A DNA stretch of 64,000 nucleotides from Pedobacter psychroterrae (GCF_004331695.1 NZ_SJSL01000001.1:1054001-1118000), one strand, 5' to 3'. Shown: positions 17,062 to 25,627, counted from the first letter of the stretch. Translations and numbers: made by a program. The notes: generated from the letters alone by a model not told the origin.

Positions 17062-17589
17062 TTACTTCAAAAGAAAGTTGTCTACTGCATTTATTGCATT
17101 CTGCAGCCTGTTTTCAACACCTTCTATCACTACATAATTGGCATTTAATGCTTTAAGTTCCTGATGCCACACCTGCATAAAATGCTCACGCTTGTGCGGA
17201 AAGTCTCGTAGAGGATCTTCCTGCCAGGGAAGGTCTATGTCCATCAATAAATACAGGTCATAATGGTAAAGGGGCAGTGCCTCAAGTACTACGGGAGGGG
17301 TTTCACCAAACATTTCATCACTCCATATTTTCACTGTAAGGAAAGTTGTATCACAAAATAAGAGTTCCCTTTCCGTTATCGCTAAAATGGAATCTTCCAG
17401 TGCACACTGTCCGTGAAACATATTGATCTCATCCTGAAGGTCACATGACCTGGTAAGAGCGGCGCAATAATATCTTGCATATTCCGGAACCCAAAGCGTT
17501 TGGTAATGCCTTGCCAGCTGTTGCGTAATGGTAGATTTGCCGGTGCTTTCCGGGCCCACTATGGCTATTTTCTTAATGTATTTGTTCAC
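17062..17589 (-). CDS. NadR-like ATP-binding kinase (AAA_28)
   Basis: 175 residues. Walker A GPESTGKST (13-21) and the WVPEYARYYC motif match the ribosylnicotinamide-kinase domain of NadR and related AAA_28 proteins. YDLYLLMDIDLPWQEDPLRDFPHKRE is the family's mobile substrate region. It has no nucleotidyltransferase domain, so this is a stand-alone kinase. It starts with GTG at 17589, overlapping the pnuC 3' end by 17 bp, so the two are translated together. In this setting it should trap the PnuC substrate by phosphorylation: nicotinamide riboside by family, or thiamine by neighbourhood. Confidence 0.78.
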   Translation of the reverse strand: MNKYIKKIAIVGPESTGKSTITQQLARHYQTLWVPEYARYYCAALTRSCDLQDEINMFHGQCALEDSILAITERELLFCDTTFLTVKIWSDEMFGETPPVVLEALPLYHYDLYLLMDIDLPWQEDPLRDFPHKREHFMQVWHQELKALNANYVVIEGVENRLQNAINAVDNFLLK

Positions 17590-18190
17590 GATATGTTTTT
17601 CTCCAGTCCAGATAGCCTTTTATTGCCAGGCCTACCAGAAATGTATAAAATATGGCACTGAGGTTTAGCTGCTTATAAATATATAAAGGTACATAACAGA
17701 TGTCTACGATAATCCATAGTACCCAGTTCTGCAGGATCTTTCTAGTCAGCAGTACCTGCGCCACAAAGCTCAGAGCTGTACAGAAGCCATCGGCAAACGG
17801 AACGTCAGTGTCTGTAAACCGGTCGAGAAAGAAGCCAAGTATAACAGAAAGGATCATCACGGCTGCGATCACCGCTATCCACTCTTGATTTGTCAATATG
17901 GTTACAGGCTTGTTGTCGGCCTCTTTTTTCCTGAGCCAGAAATACCAGCCATAAAATGCTGTAAATAAAAAATAGAACTGCAAGGCCATGTCGCCATACA
18001 TTTTAGCTGTAAAAAACACCCAGGCATAGGCTACAACGCTGATAATTGACACAGGCCAGTTGAGTATGCTTTCCTTGGTAGCCAGGTATATACATATAAA
18101 ACCGCTGATCACACCAATCCATTCTGCCCAGGTAGTGTGCTTAAACTGATCTGTTATTAACTGAAAAAAAGAGGTCTCTAGAAGGAGCAT
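17573..18190 (-). CDS. pnuC: PnuC-family vitamin/nucleoside transporter
   Basis: 205 residues from ATG 18190 with seven hydrophobic segments. TWAEWIGVISGFICIYLATKE, NWPVSIISVVAYAWVFFTAKMYGDM and FYGWYFWLRKK are PnuC-family segments, the last being the first half-repeat with its WxxW-like core. The frame is open to a TTG at 18250, but that would include a terminator hairpin, and the ATG gives the usual family N-terminus. PnuC proteins take up nicotinamide riboside; the PnuT branch in Bacteroidota takes up thiamine. The adjacent TPP-regulated genes favour PnuT, the NadR-like kinase favours nicotinamide riboside; the sequence alone leaves this open. Confidence 0.82.
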   Translation of the reverse strand: MLLLETSFFQLITDQFKHTTWAEWIGVISGFICIYLATKESILNWPVSIISVVAYAWVFFTAKMYGDMALQFYFLFTAFYGWYFWLRKKEADNKPVTILTNQEWIAVIAAVMILSVILGFFLDRFTDTDVPFADGFCTALSFVAQVLLTRKILQNWVLWIIVDICYVPLYIYKQLNLSAIFYTFLVGLAIKGYLDWRKTYREQIH

Positions 18191-18193
18191 CAC

Positions 18194-18201
18194 CAAAAGT
18201 A
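18194..18201 (-). promoter_or_regulatory. -7 box directly before pnuC (leaderless promoter)
   Basis: Minus-strand TACTTTTG matches TAnnTTTG and ends 3 nt before the pnuC ATG, so transcription would start at or next to the start codon. It overlaps the tail of the terminator hairpin at 18210-18235. Confidence 0.45.
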
Positions 18202-18235
18202 AAAAAAAATCCGGCAGGGATGATTCCGCGCCGGA
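18201..18235 (-). terminator. Terminator hairpin abutting pnuC
   Basis: On the minus strand TCCGGC (18235-18230) pairs with GCCGGA (18215-18210). The inner arms GCGGA and TCCCT extend the stem with one mismatch, and nine T residues follow. It ends the upstream lipoprotein transcript, or could attenuate read-through into pnuC, whose ATG is only about 10 nt further on. Confidence 0.8.
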
Positions 18236-18287
18236 CAATAAACCAAACAAACTATTTATGAAGATTCTCCCCGGAGGGATATTTTTA

Positions 18288-18812
18288 CTATTGTGTTTTA
18301 GGTGAGGAGATAAAGCTTAACGATGTTCTAACGCTCACATCCATTGTTGCACTGTTTCGAAGTACATATTCCAATCTTACACGCATGCTGCTGCCTTTAA
18401 TGTAATCATCTACAAACCGTGAATTATCTATATCTAGTACAAGTTCTGAGCCAATATTTTCCTGAACATCATTTCTTGACGCAACCATTACCTCGCTGTT
18501 GCTGTTACTACTTGATATATAGAGCTTTATAGATTTAAACATGCCCAAGCTTTTATTGTTAGGATTGCTCGCTACGATCTTGGCTGATGCAATTCTGATC
18601 TCTTTTACATAGTTGTTACCGTTCTGATTTCCAAACACTTCATCTATACTGGTAGCCGAAGAGGTCGCTGAAATAGGTGTGTTACTTTTGGAAGCAGCGG
18701 GAACTATAATTGTTGCAGTGTATGGAAAAGTGGATTTGATGATAGATTGTACTGTGGCGCATCCAGAAATTACAATGATAAAAGCAAACAAAATTGGAAA
18801 TGTCTTTTTCAT
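18288..18812 (-). CDS. Putative lipoprotein of unknown function
   Basis: 174 residues from ATG 18812, chosen because it begins a clean lipoprotein signal (MKKTFPILFAFIIVISGCATVQ, lipobox ISGC, Cys18); an open frame to 18872 would bury it. The mature part has a Ser/Thr/Ala-rich linker followed by beta-strand-rich sequence (IRIASAKIVASNP, SIKLYISSS, RVRLEYVLRNSATMDVSVRTSLSF). The pattern resembles small late-embryogenesis-like or beta-sandwich lipoproteins, but I do not recognise a family. It is monocistronic, with a terminator downstream. Confidence 0.65.
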   Translation of the reverse strand: MKKTFPILFAFIIVISGCATVQSIIKSTFPYTATIIVPAASKSNTPISATSSATSIDEVFGNQNGNNYVKEIRIASAKIVASNPNNKSLGMFKSIKLYISSSNSNSEVMVASRNDVQENIGSELVLDIDNSRFVDDYIKGSSMRVRLEYVLRNSATMDVSVRTSLSFISSPKTQ

Positions 18813-18971
18813 AGCAGAACAAATACAAATCTTGTTCCATATGCTAAAACAGACATCCACCTGCATTTCCAATGATAAATGTAGTCATTAGCAGACAGCT
18901 GATTCTGATTTTTAAAACAAATTGGCTGATTTAAATAAATTAGGTGTCAAATTTGTATAGGTTGAAATAGA

Positions 18972-19289
18972 ATGAAAAAAATAAGCTTGAATTTTGTAGT
19001 CATGCTGGCGTTGCTGGCCGGTCTTTTTGCTTTCACATCATCCAGATCGGGAGGCATTCAGGGAAAGATAATACCCGCAAACGGAGTAGAGAAAGTAGTT
19101 GCCGTATCCGGAAAGGATACATTAACTGCGGAAATCAAGGGCGGCAACCTTACTTTTCACGGCGCTAAAGCGGATACCTACCTGATACTGATCAAAGCCA
19201 AGTCGCCCTATAAAGATACTTCGGTGGAGAATGTTGCGGTGATAGACAGCACGATCACTGATATAGGGGAGATTAAATTGCTGAAATAA
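18972..19289 (+). CDS. Small exported protein with carboxypeptidase-like beta-sandwich
   Basis: 105 residues: a signal peptide (MKKISLNFVVMLALLAGLFAF) and a mature domain GGIQGKIIPANGVEKVVAVSGKDTLTAEIKGGNLTFHGAKADTY, which follows the pattern of carboxypeptidase regulatory-like domains (G-x-V/I-x-G...T-x-A...G-x-Y). Such domains are usually periplasmic or surface exposed. The exact role is unknown. It stands alone on the + strand between a minus-strand gene and carB. Confidence 0.65.
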   Translation: MKKISLNFVVMLALLAGLFAFTSSRSGGIQGKIIPANGVEKVVAVSGKDTLTAEIKGGNLTFHGAKADTYLILIKAKSPYKDTSVENVAVIDSTITDIGEIKLLK

Positions 19290-19384
19290 TTTCTTGTTAA
19301 GGCAAATTTATAGACTGTCGTACGCCCCTTTTTTTATTAAAGAGGGTTTTTGAAAAAATACCTGATTTATAATGTTCAAAAACG

Positions 19385-19413
19385 TAACTTTGCATCCCGA
19401 CAGAAGAGTCGGG
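19385..19413 (+). promoter_or_regulatory. carB -7 box and leader hairpin
   Basis: TAACTTTG (19385-19392) matches TAnnTTTG; no clear -33 box is seen. Immediately after it CCCGAC-AGAAGA-GTCGGG (19396-19413) forms a 6-bp hairpin at or next to the predicted 5' end of the carB mRNA. The leader to the ATG is about 105 nt. Confidence 0.5.
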
Positions 19414-19505
19414 AACTTTAATCATTGTTAAAGAAATCTCCTGGACGATTCTAGTCTGCAATAAAGCATTTTTCACTAATATAACATTTGACTTTTTAAA
19501 GCCTT

Positions 19506-22322
19506 ATGCCTAAAGACACCTCCATACGCTCAGTACTGATTATCGGATCCGGACCTATCATTATTGGCCAAGCTTGTGAGTTTGATTATTCTGGTTCTCA
19601 AGCCGCCTTATCTTTGAAAGAAGAAGGTATTGAAGTTTCCATTATCAACTCCAATCCCGCAACTATTATGACCGATAAAGTGATCGGTGATCACGTTTAT
19701 TTATGGCCATTGACCGTAGATTCCATCGAGCAGATCTTAAAAGAGAGAAAGATCGATGCAGTATTGCCTACTATGGGTGGACAAACGGCACTTAATCTTT
19801 GCATCGAGGCTTCTGAACGCGGAATCTGGGATAAATATAATGTTAGGGTAATTGGTGTGGATGTAGCTGCAATCGAGAAAACAGAAAACCGTGAAGCCTT
19901 CCGCCAGTTGATGGTTGATATAGGTGTGGGTGTTGCTACTTCAAAAATAGCCAACTCTTTCCTTGAAGGTAAAGAAGCTGCGCAGGAAATCGGTTATCCA
20001 TTGGTGATTCGTCCTTCTTATACACTGGGTGGTTATGGCGGCGGGTTCGTACACAAGAAAGAAGAGTTTGATCAGGCTTTGCAACGTGGATTAGAAGCTT
20101 CTCCAACACACGAGGTTTTGGTAGAGCAAGCGGTTTTAGGTTGGAAGGAATATGAATTAGAGTTATTAAGGGATAGTAATGACAATGTAATTATCATCTG
20201 TTCTATTGAAAACTTTGATCCAATGGGTATCCACACTGGTGATTCTATCACCGTGGCACCAGCAATGACATTGTCTGATCGTTGCTACCAGGATATGCGT
20301 AATCAGGCGATTAAAATGATGCGTGCAATAGGAAACTTTGCCGGTGGTTGTAATGTTCAGTTTTCAGTAAATCCTGATAATGATGAAATTATCGCAATTG
20401 AGATTAATCCAAGAGTCTCTCGTTCATCAGCACTGGCAAGTAAGGCCACAGGCTACCCAATTGCTAAGATAGCCGCCAAACTGGCCATCGGTTATAATCT
20501 GGATGAACTGGAAAATCAGATTACAAAAACTACTTCCGCTTACTTTGAGCCAACATTGGATTATGTAATTGTTAAAGTGCCAAGATGGAACTTTGATAAG
20601 TTCAAAGGCGCAAATACCGAACTAGGGTTGCAGATGAAATCTGTAGGTGAGGTAATGGCCATCGGACGTACTTTTATAGAAGCAATACAGAAAGCTTGTC
20701 AGAGTTTGGAAATTGGCAGGGCGGGATTAGGTGCTGATGGCAAACATAATCGCAGTATCGAAGAGATCATGTACGGCCTTGAGCACGCAAGCTGGAATCG
20801 TTTATTCCTGATCAAAGATGCAATGAGCATGGGCGTGCCACTAGAGTCCATCCGTAAAGTAACCCGCATTGATAAATGGTTCCTTTCTCAGATCCAGGAG
20901 CTTGTTCAACTGGAAACAGAGCTTAAAAGATATTCACTTAATAATATTCCTAAAGATTTCTTTTTTACCTTAAAACAGAAAGGCTTCTCAGATATTCAGA
21001 TCTCTTACCTGCTTGGAAATGTAACGGAAGACGAAGTGTATGACCGCAGGCAGTCATTAGGCATAAAGCGCGTTTACAAAATGGTCGATACCTGTGCTGC
21101 AGAGTTTGCTGCACAGACTCCTTACTACTATTCAACATTTGAAGAGGAAAATGAATCAGTTTCGTCAGATAAGAAGAAAGTGATTGTATTGGGGTCTGGT
21201 CCCAACCGAATCGGTCAGGGTATAGAATTTGACTATTCTTGTGTACACGGGCTGCTTGCAGCAAAGGAGACTGGTTTTGAAGCGATCATGATCAACTGTA
21301 ATCCGGAAACGGTATCTACAGATTTCAACATGGCTGATAAACTATACTTTGAGCCAGTGTTTTGGGAGCATGTCCGTGAGATTATTGAACTGGAGAAACC
21401 TGAGGGTGTAATTGTTCAGTTAGGTGGTCAGACGGCCTTGAAAATGGCTGAAAAGCTTCAAGAGCATGGTATCAAGATCATCGGCACTTCATATAATGAT
21501 ATGGATGTCGCTGAAGACAGGGGGCGTTTCTCTGATCTGTTAAAAGAGCTTGACATTCCGTATCCTAAATACGGTGTTGCAGAAAATGCAGAAGAGGCAA
21601 TTATTGTTGCTAATCAAGTAGGGTATCCAGTGTTGGTACGTCCAAGTTATGTATTGGGTGGTCAGGGCATGAGCATCGTGATCAACGATGAAGATCTGGA
21701 GAAAGCCGTTGTGAAATTGTTAGGTGACCTTCCTGGAAACAGGGTGTTGATTGATCACTTCCTGGATAGGGCAGAGGAAACTGAGTCTGATTCCATTTGT
21801 GATGGAGAGGATGTGCATATCGTAGGATTAATGGAGCACATTGAGCCTGCGGGTATTCACTCTGGAGATTCATTCGCTGTGTTACCGCCATTTAGCTTGT
21901 CTGAAAAAGTGATCAGCGATATGGAGACTTACTCTAAAAAGATTGCCAGGGCATTAAATGTAATCGGTTTGCTGAACATTCAGTTCGCCGTTAAAAATGA
22001 GAAAGTATACGTTATTGAGGCCAACCCAAGGGCTTCAAGGACTGTTCCTTTTATTGCTAAAGCTTATGATGTCCCATATATAAACATCGCCGCGAAAGTT
22101 ATGCTGGGCGTGAATAAACTGAAAGACTTTACAATTGTGCGTAAACTGGAAGGTTTTGCTATCAAAGAACCGGTATTTTCTTTCTATAAATTCCCTGAGG
22201 TAACCAAAGAATTAGGTCCGGAAATGAAGTCGACAGGAGAAGCCATTAGATTTATTAAAGACACTGAAGATCCATATTTCAGAAAGCTTGTCAAAGACAA
22301 GTCGATGTATTTATCTAAGTAA
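19506..22322 (+). CDS. carB: Carbamoyl-phosphate synthase large subunit
   Basis: 938 residues, shorter than the about 1070 of E. coli CarB because the C-terminal allosteric MGS-like domain is missing or reduced: the protein ends soon after EMKSTGEAIRFIKDTEDPYF. Two ATP-grasp halves are visible, each opening with a nucleotide-binding text (VLIIGSGPIIIGQACEFDYSG; VIVLGSGPNRIGQGIEFDYSC) and containing the VRPSYxLGG motif. It makes carbamoyl phosphate for pyrimidines and arginine. carA is not adjacent. It is monocistronic with its own promoter and terminator. Confidence 0.95.
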   Translation: MPKDTSIRSVLIIGSGPIIIGQACEFDYSGSQAALSLKEEGIEVSIINSNPATIMTDKVIGDHVYLWPLTVDSIEQILKERKIDAVLPTMGGQTALNLCIEASERGIWDKYNVRVIGVDVAAIEKTENREAFRQLMVDIGVGVATSKIANSFLEGKEAAQEIGYPLVIRPSYTLGGYGGGFVHKKEEFDQALQRGLEASPTHEVLVEQAVLGWKEYELELLRDSNDNVIIICSIENFDPMGIHTGDSITVAPAMTLSDRCYQDMRNQAIKMMRAIGNFAGGCNVQFSVNPDNDEIIAIEINPRVSRSSALASKATGYPIAKIAAKLAIGYNLDELENQITKTTSAYFEPTLDYVIVKVPRWNFDKFKGANTELGLQMKSVGEVMAIGRTFIEAIQKACQSLEIGRAGLGADGKHNRSIEEIMYGLEHASWNRLFLIKDAMSMGVPLESIRKVTRIDKWFLSQIQELVQLETELKRYSLNNIPKDFFFTLKQKGFSDIQISYLLGNVTEDEVYDRRQSLGIKRVYKMVDTCAAEFAAQTPYYYSTFEEENESVSSDKKKVIVLGSGPNRIGQGIEFDYSCVHGLLAAKETGFEAIMINCNPETVSTDFNMADKLYFEPVFWEHVREIIELEKPEGVIVQLGGQTALKMAEKLQEHGIKIIGTSYNDMDVAEDRGRFSDLLKELDIPYPKYGVAENAEEAIIVANQVGYPVLVRPSYVLGGQGMSIVINDEDLEKAVVKLLGDLPGNRVLIDHFLDRAEETESDSICDGEDVHIVGLMEHIEPAGIHSGDSFAVLPPFSLSEKVISDMETYSKKIARALNVIGLLNIQFAVKNEKVYVIEANPRASRTVPFIAKAYDVPYINIAAKVMLGVNKLKDFTIVRKLEGFAIKEPVFSFYKFPEVTKELGPEMKSTGEAIRFIKDTEDPYFRKLVKDKSMYLSK

Positions 22323-22327
22323 TATTG

Positions 22328-22350
22328 AAAGTCCCGAAAGGGACTTTTTT
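22328..22350 (+). terminator. Terminator after carB
   Basis: AAAGTCCC (22328-22335) and GGGACTTT (22340-22347) form an 8-bp stem on a GAAA tetraloop followed by T residues. It lies between convergent genes and the A-rich 5' side may also serve the minus strand. Confidence 0.9.
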
Positions 22351-23311
22351 ATTGCTTTGTCCAGATCCTGGTGTTCAGGTCCAGTTCTGCTATGATCCCG
22401 TACATAAACCGGATGATCTCCAGGTCTTCCATTAGAGACTTCTGATCCAGCAGGCTTTTAAATACAGGGGGCTCAAAGTAGTCTTTGTCCAGCGGAAAAG
22501 CAATGTATACATAGCTACCGATAAATGAAACAGAGATGCTGTAATGGCTGCTGTCGTCAAGGTTACATAACCGTTCCATCATACTAGGCGTTAGGATATA
22601 GCGCGCCTCTACCTGGTCGGTAGAGTAGGTGATGAATTTCTTGTCAAAAACAGGGCTCTCCAGTTTAACAACATCGCTGCCAGATGAGAAAAGCGGCATT
22701 TTTTCAGAGATCCAGGCACCCAAAGCACTTCCCATATCTTTAGGTCGTACTACAGTTGTACCATTGAAATGCTTGTTAAAATCCGCGCAAAAAACGATGC
22801 CTTTAAGAATCGTATGCCAATGCTCCTGTTTGCCATTTTTAGTTTGCGTTACAGTTTTGTACTCAGCATGTACTTCTGAAAAGGAGAATTTAGTTTTTCC
22901 CGCGGCACCATAGATCTGGTCCTGGCTGGAATACCTGTCCGGACGATTGGTAAAGAGCTGTGAATACACGAAGTCATTTTCCGACATCCCTGACTGGTAG
23001 TCAATATCCATGCTTTGATCAATAGACTTCAATGCGGCAGAAATAACCCGCTGTTTAAACGCATGGCGGTATTCGTTAAACAGTTGCCCGGCTTTGTTGA
23101 GAAAATAAAAGCCGGCAATCAGCCCTAGGCCTCCCGCTATGGCCGTGGCTACAATAGGAACACCAAAGTATACACCTGCAGCTGCACAAACAATCCCAAC
23201 TAAAATCAACAGGTAACTTTTTGTTTTTAGGCGGGAAATTATTTTCCGCTGATCCTCAAGTTCCGCAAGTGTAGCCTGGAGCGCGGTATTGGATTGAATG
23301 TCTTCGGCCAT
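22349..23311 (-). CDS. DUF3137 membrane protein, LemA partner
   Basis: 320 residues. After a coiled-coil-like N-terminus (about 8-30) come two adjacent membrane helices (SYLLILVGIVCAAAGVYF and PIVATAIAGGLGLIAGFYFL), then a soluble domain with FVYSQLFTNRPDRYSSQDQIYG, HWHTILKGIVFCADFNKHF and FDKKFITYSTDQVEARYILTP. This is the DUF3137 (Galanin-like) layout, whose genes commonly follow lemA. The function is unknown. It overlaps the lemA stop by a base, so translation is coupled. Confidence 0.8.
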   Translation of the reverse strand: MAEDIQSNTALQATLAELEDQRKIISRLKTKSYLLILVGIVCAAAGVYFGVPIVATAIAGGLGLIAGFYFLNKAGQLFNEYRHAFKQRVISAALKSIDQSMDIDYQSGMSENDFVYSQLFTNRPDRYSSQDQIYGAAGKTKFSFSEVHAEYKTVTQTKNGKQEHWHTILKGIVFCADFNKHFNGTTVVRPKDMGSALGAWISEKMPLFSSGSDVVKLESPVFDKKFITYSTDQVEARYILTPSMMERLCNLDDSSHYSISVSFIGSYVYIAFPLDKDYFEPPVFKSLLDQKSLMEDLEIIRFMYGIIAELDLNTRIWTKQ

Positions 23312-23868
23312 TAGCTGTTAAAAAGTTCTTTGGCACTTATGTTTTTACGTTCTTCCTCTGTATTTGCTAATACTGCTATCTGCTGATAATTTAACATGCC
23401 GGCAAATATGCTTCCCGGAAACATCATGATCGCATTGTTATAATCTGTTACTGCGGCATTATAATTCCTTCGGGCAGCTGCTATCTGTTCTTCACTTTCC
23501 GTCCAGGTATTTTGAAGATTGAGGAAGTTTTGGTTAGCTTTTAAATCGGGGTAATTCTCTACTGTCACCATCAGGCTTTTTACACCTGAGCTCAATTGCC
23601 TGTCTATATCCAGCTTTTGGTCATTTGTCAAATCAGTATTATTGGCTTTAGCCCTTAGCTCTACAACTTTTGTTAAAGTATCACCCTCATACTGGGTGTA
23701 CTGTTTTACGGTTTCTATTAAATTCGGTAAAAGGTCAAACCGCTTTTTTAACATTACGTCAATGGCAGAAAAGGCATTGGTAACCTGATTCTTCTTACCA
23801 ATTAAGGAATTATATATCCCTATTCCAATGATGAGCAATACAGCAACTACTATGGCAATTAGTATCAT
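23311..23868 (-). CDS. lemA: LemA family protein
   Basis: 185 residues: one N-terminal membrane helix (ILIAIVVAVLLIIGIGIYNSL) and the LemA helical domain with NQVTNAFSAIDVMLKKRFDLLPNLIETVKQY, FLNLQNTWTESEEQIAAARRNYN and the family motif YNNAIMMFPGSIFA. LemA proteins are membrane-anchored helical-bundle proteins of uncertain role. It forms a two-gene unit with the DUF3137 gene. Confidence 0.92.
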   Translation of the reverse strand: MILIAIVVAVLLIIGIGIYNSLIGKKNQVTNAFSAIDVMLKKRFDLLPNLIETVKQYTQYEGDTLTKVVELRAKANNTDLTNDQKLDIDRQLSSGVKSLMVTVENYPDLKANQNFLNLQNTWTESEEQIAAARRNYNAAVTDYNNAIMMFPGSIFAGMLNYQQIAVLANTEEERKNISAKELFNS

Positions 23869-23913
23869 GTTTCTTTTTTTAAGAGGTTATTTAATAGCTA
23901 AATATAGGAAATT

Positions 23914-23921
23914 CAAACTTA
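23914..23921 (-). promoter_or_regulatory. Possible -7 box of lemA
   Basis: Minus-strand TAAGTTTG matches TAnnTTTG 45 nt before the lemA ATG. There is no convincing -33 box. Confidence 0.4.
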
Positions 23922-23984
23922 ATTTCATCAATAGCAAGTTTAGCTTTTAGAGGTAATGCTCTTTTAAAAGTTACAGGGTATTGC

Positions 23985-24019
23985 AAAAAAAATCCTCGCT
24001 ACCTTACGATAACGAGGAT
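23985..24019 (-). terminator. Intrinsic terminator downstream of radA
   Basis: Minus-strand ATCCTCG (24019-24013) and CGAGGAT (23998-23992) pair, with two further pairs after one mismatch, and a run of T residues follows (23991-23985). It lies about 200 nt past the radA stop. Confidence 0.82.
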
Positions 24020-24131
24020 AATCATCCCTATTGTTTGTTACTAATCATAAATGAATGGCAACGTAGATGTATATACAACTAACACGCCATTTTGCAGATG
24101 CTATTTAATGTGCTTATTATCAATGAAATAC
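23985..24131 (-). ncRNA. Candidate small RNA between radA and lemA
   Basis: The 357-bp gap 23869-24225 has no reading frame. On the minus strand a near-consensus box TTCCTTTG (24138-24145, one mismatch) could start a transcript near 24131. An imperfect dyad follows, AATGGC (24090-24085) with GCCATT (24058-24053) around TGTATATACA, and the stretch ends in an intrinsic terminator at 23985-24019. The RNA would be about 147 nt. It could instead be an untranslated tail of the radA transcript. Confidence 0.35.
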
Positions 24132-24167
24132 ATCGTGCAAAGGAAATATAAATGTATTTATTAGGGG

Positions 24168-24196
24168 AATTATTTCTACATTATGTAGAAATAATT
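24168..24196. repeat. 29-bp perfect palindrome just past radA
   Basis: AATTATTTCTACAT and ATGTAGAAATAATT form a perfect 14-bp inverted repeat around a single T, 29 bp beyond the radA stop. Neither strand has a following T run, so it is either a protein-binding site or a hairpin that protects or ends the radA mRNA. Confidence 0.75.
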
Positions 24197-24225
24197 ACTT
24201 ATTTTTCTTCACTCAACTAGTTTTA

Positions 24226-25602
24226 TTAACCAAAAAGTATAGAAAATACACCTTCAATTTTACGTACCGCAATCAATTCAATTTTGTATTTTTCTACAAC
24301 CAGTCCTTTCCTGTTATAATTGGAAATAAAGATCTTTTCAAAGCCTAATTTTTCTGCTTCTGTTATCCGTTGTTCAATACGGTTTACAGCCCTTATTTCC
24401 CCCGACAGGCCCACCTCTGCAGCAAAGCATATCTTGGATGATACCGGGATGTCCTCGTGAGAAGAAATTATCGCTACCAGTATGGCCAGGTCAATTGCTG
24501 GGTCTTCCACTTTGATACCACCGGCGATATTTAAAAACACATCTCTGGTACTCAGCCTGAAGCCACATCTTTTTTCCAATACGGCAAGCAGCATATTCAT
24601 TCGCTTGGTGTCAAAGCCATTTGCAGAGCGCTGAGGCGTGCCATAGGCTGCTGCACTAACGAGTGCCTGTGTTTCAATAAGCATGGGTCTTGCACCTTCC
24701 AGCGTGGCCGATATCGCAATACCCGTCAGTTCCTCATCTCTTTGCGACAATAAGATCTCTGAGGGGTTAGAAACTTGCCTCAAGCCATTTCCATGCATGG
24801 CATATATCCCCATTTCAGCAGCCGCGCCAAAACGGTTCTTGATAGACCTGAGTATCCGGTAAACGTGATGTCTGTCCCCTTCAAACTGTAAGACAGTGTC
24901 TACCATATGCTCTAGTATTTTAGGGCCTGCAATCGTTCCGTCTTTGGTAATATGGCCGATAAGGAATACGGGGGTATCTGTTTCTTTTGCAAAACGCAAT
25001 AGTTCAGCAGTACATTCTCTAACCTGCGATACGCTACCCGGGGTAGAATCTATGTGTGCAGAGTGCAGGGTCTGGATCGAATCGACCACGACAATATGAG
25101 GTTCAAGTGTCTCAATCTGCTTAAATATATTCTGGGTGGATGTTTCTGTAAGGATATAGCACTCCGCTGTCGGCACAGCTGTTATCCTTTCCGCCCTCAT
25201 TTTAATCTGTTGCTCGCTTTCTTCTCCTGAAATATACAGGATTTTCTTTCCTGAAATATTGAGCGCTAACTGGAGCATCAGCGTAGATTTTCCTATTCCA
25301 GGTTCTCCACCTATCAGGATTACTGATCCAGCTACAAGCCCTCCGCCCAACACTCTGTCGAGCTCCTGGTCGCCGGTAAGCAGCCGTTCCTCCTTTATCG
25401 ATTGAATATTGTCAACCCTGGTCGGCTTACTTAGGCGCTGTGAACCTGAGGATGTTTTCCAGGAAGGTACTTTAGCATTTGATTTCTCTATTATTTCCTC
25501 AACAAAGGTGTTCCACTCGTTGCAGGAAGGACATTTACCCAACCACTTTGCTGATTCATATCCGCAGCTCTGACAGAAATATGCTGATTTACTTTTAGCC
25601 AA
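24226..25602 (-). CDS. radA: DNA repair protein RadA
   Basis: 458 residues. N-terminal C4 zinc finger (CQSCG...CPSC), RecA-type ATPase with Walker A GEPGIGKST, the RadA-specific KNRFG motif (IKNRFGAAAEMGIYAM region) and a C-terminal Lon-like domain (DIPVSSKICFAAEVGLSGEIRAV). It is a branch-migration helicase of homologous recombination. The start is TTG at 25602: a stop lies four codons upstream and no ATG precedes the zinc finger. No SD is visible. Confidence 0.95.
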   Translation of the reverse strand: MAKSKSAYFCQSCGYESAKWLGKCPSCNEWNTFVEEIIEKSNAKVPSWKTSSGSQRLSKPTRVDNIQSIKEERLLTGDQELDRVLGGGLVAGSVILIGGEPGIGKSTLMLQLALNISGKKILYISGEESEQQIKMRAERITAVPTAECYILTETSTQNIFKQIETLEPHIVVVDSIQTLHSAHIDSTPGSVSQVRECTAELLRFAKETDTPVFLIGHITKDGTIAGPKILEHMVDTVLQFEGDRHHVYRILRSIKNRFGAAAEMGIYAMHGNGLRQVSNPSEILLSQRDEELTGIAISATLEGARPMLIETQALVSAAAYGTPQRSANGFDTKRMNMLLAVLEKRCGFRLSTRDVFLNIAGGIKVEDPAIDLAILVAIISSHEDIPVSSKICFAAEVGLSGEIRAVNRIEQRITEAEKLGFEKIFISNYNRKGLVVEKYKIELIAVRKIEGVFSILFG

Positions 25603-25627
25603 TTTGATCTGTATTTATTTAACCCTT

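Noticed and set aside
18236-18287. A second TPP riboswitch before pnuC
   Set aside because: No CTGAGA or ACCTGATCTGG-type THI motif in the 50-nt leader.
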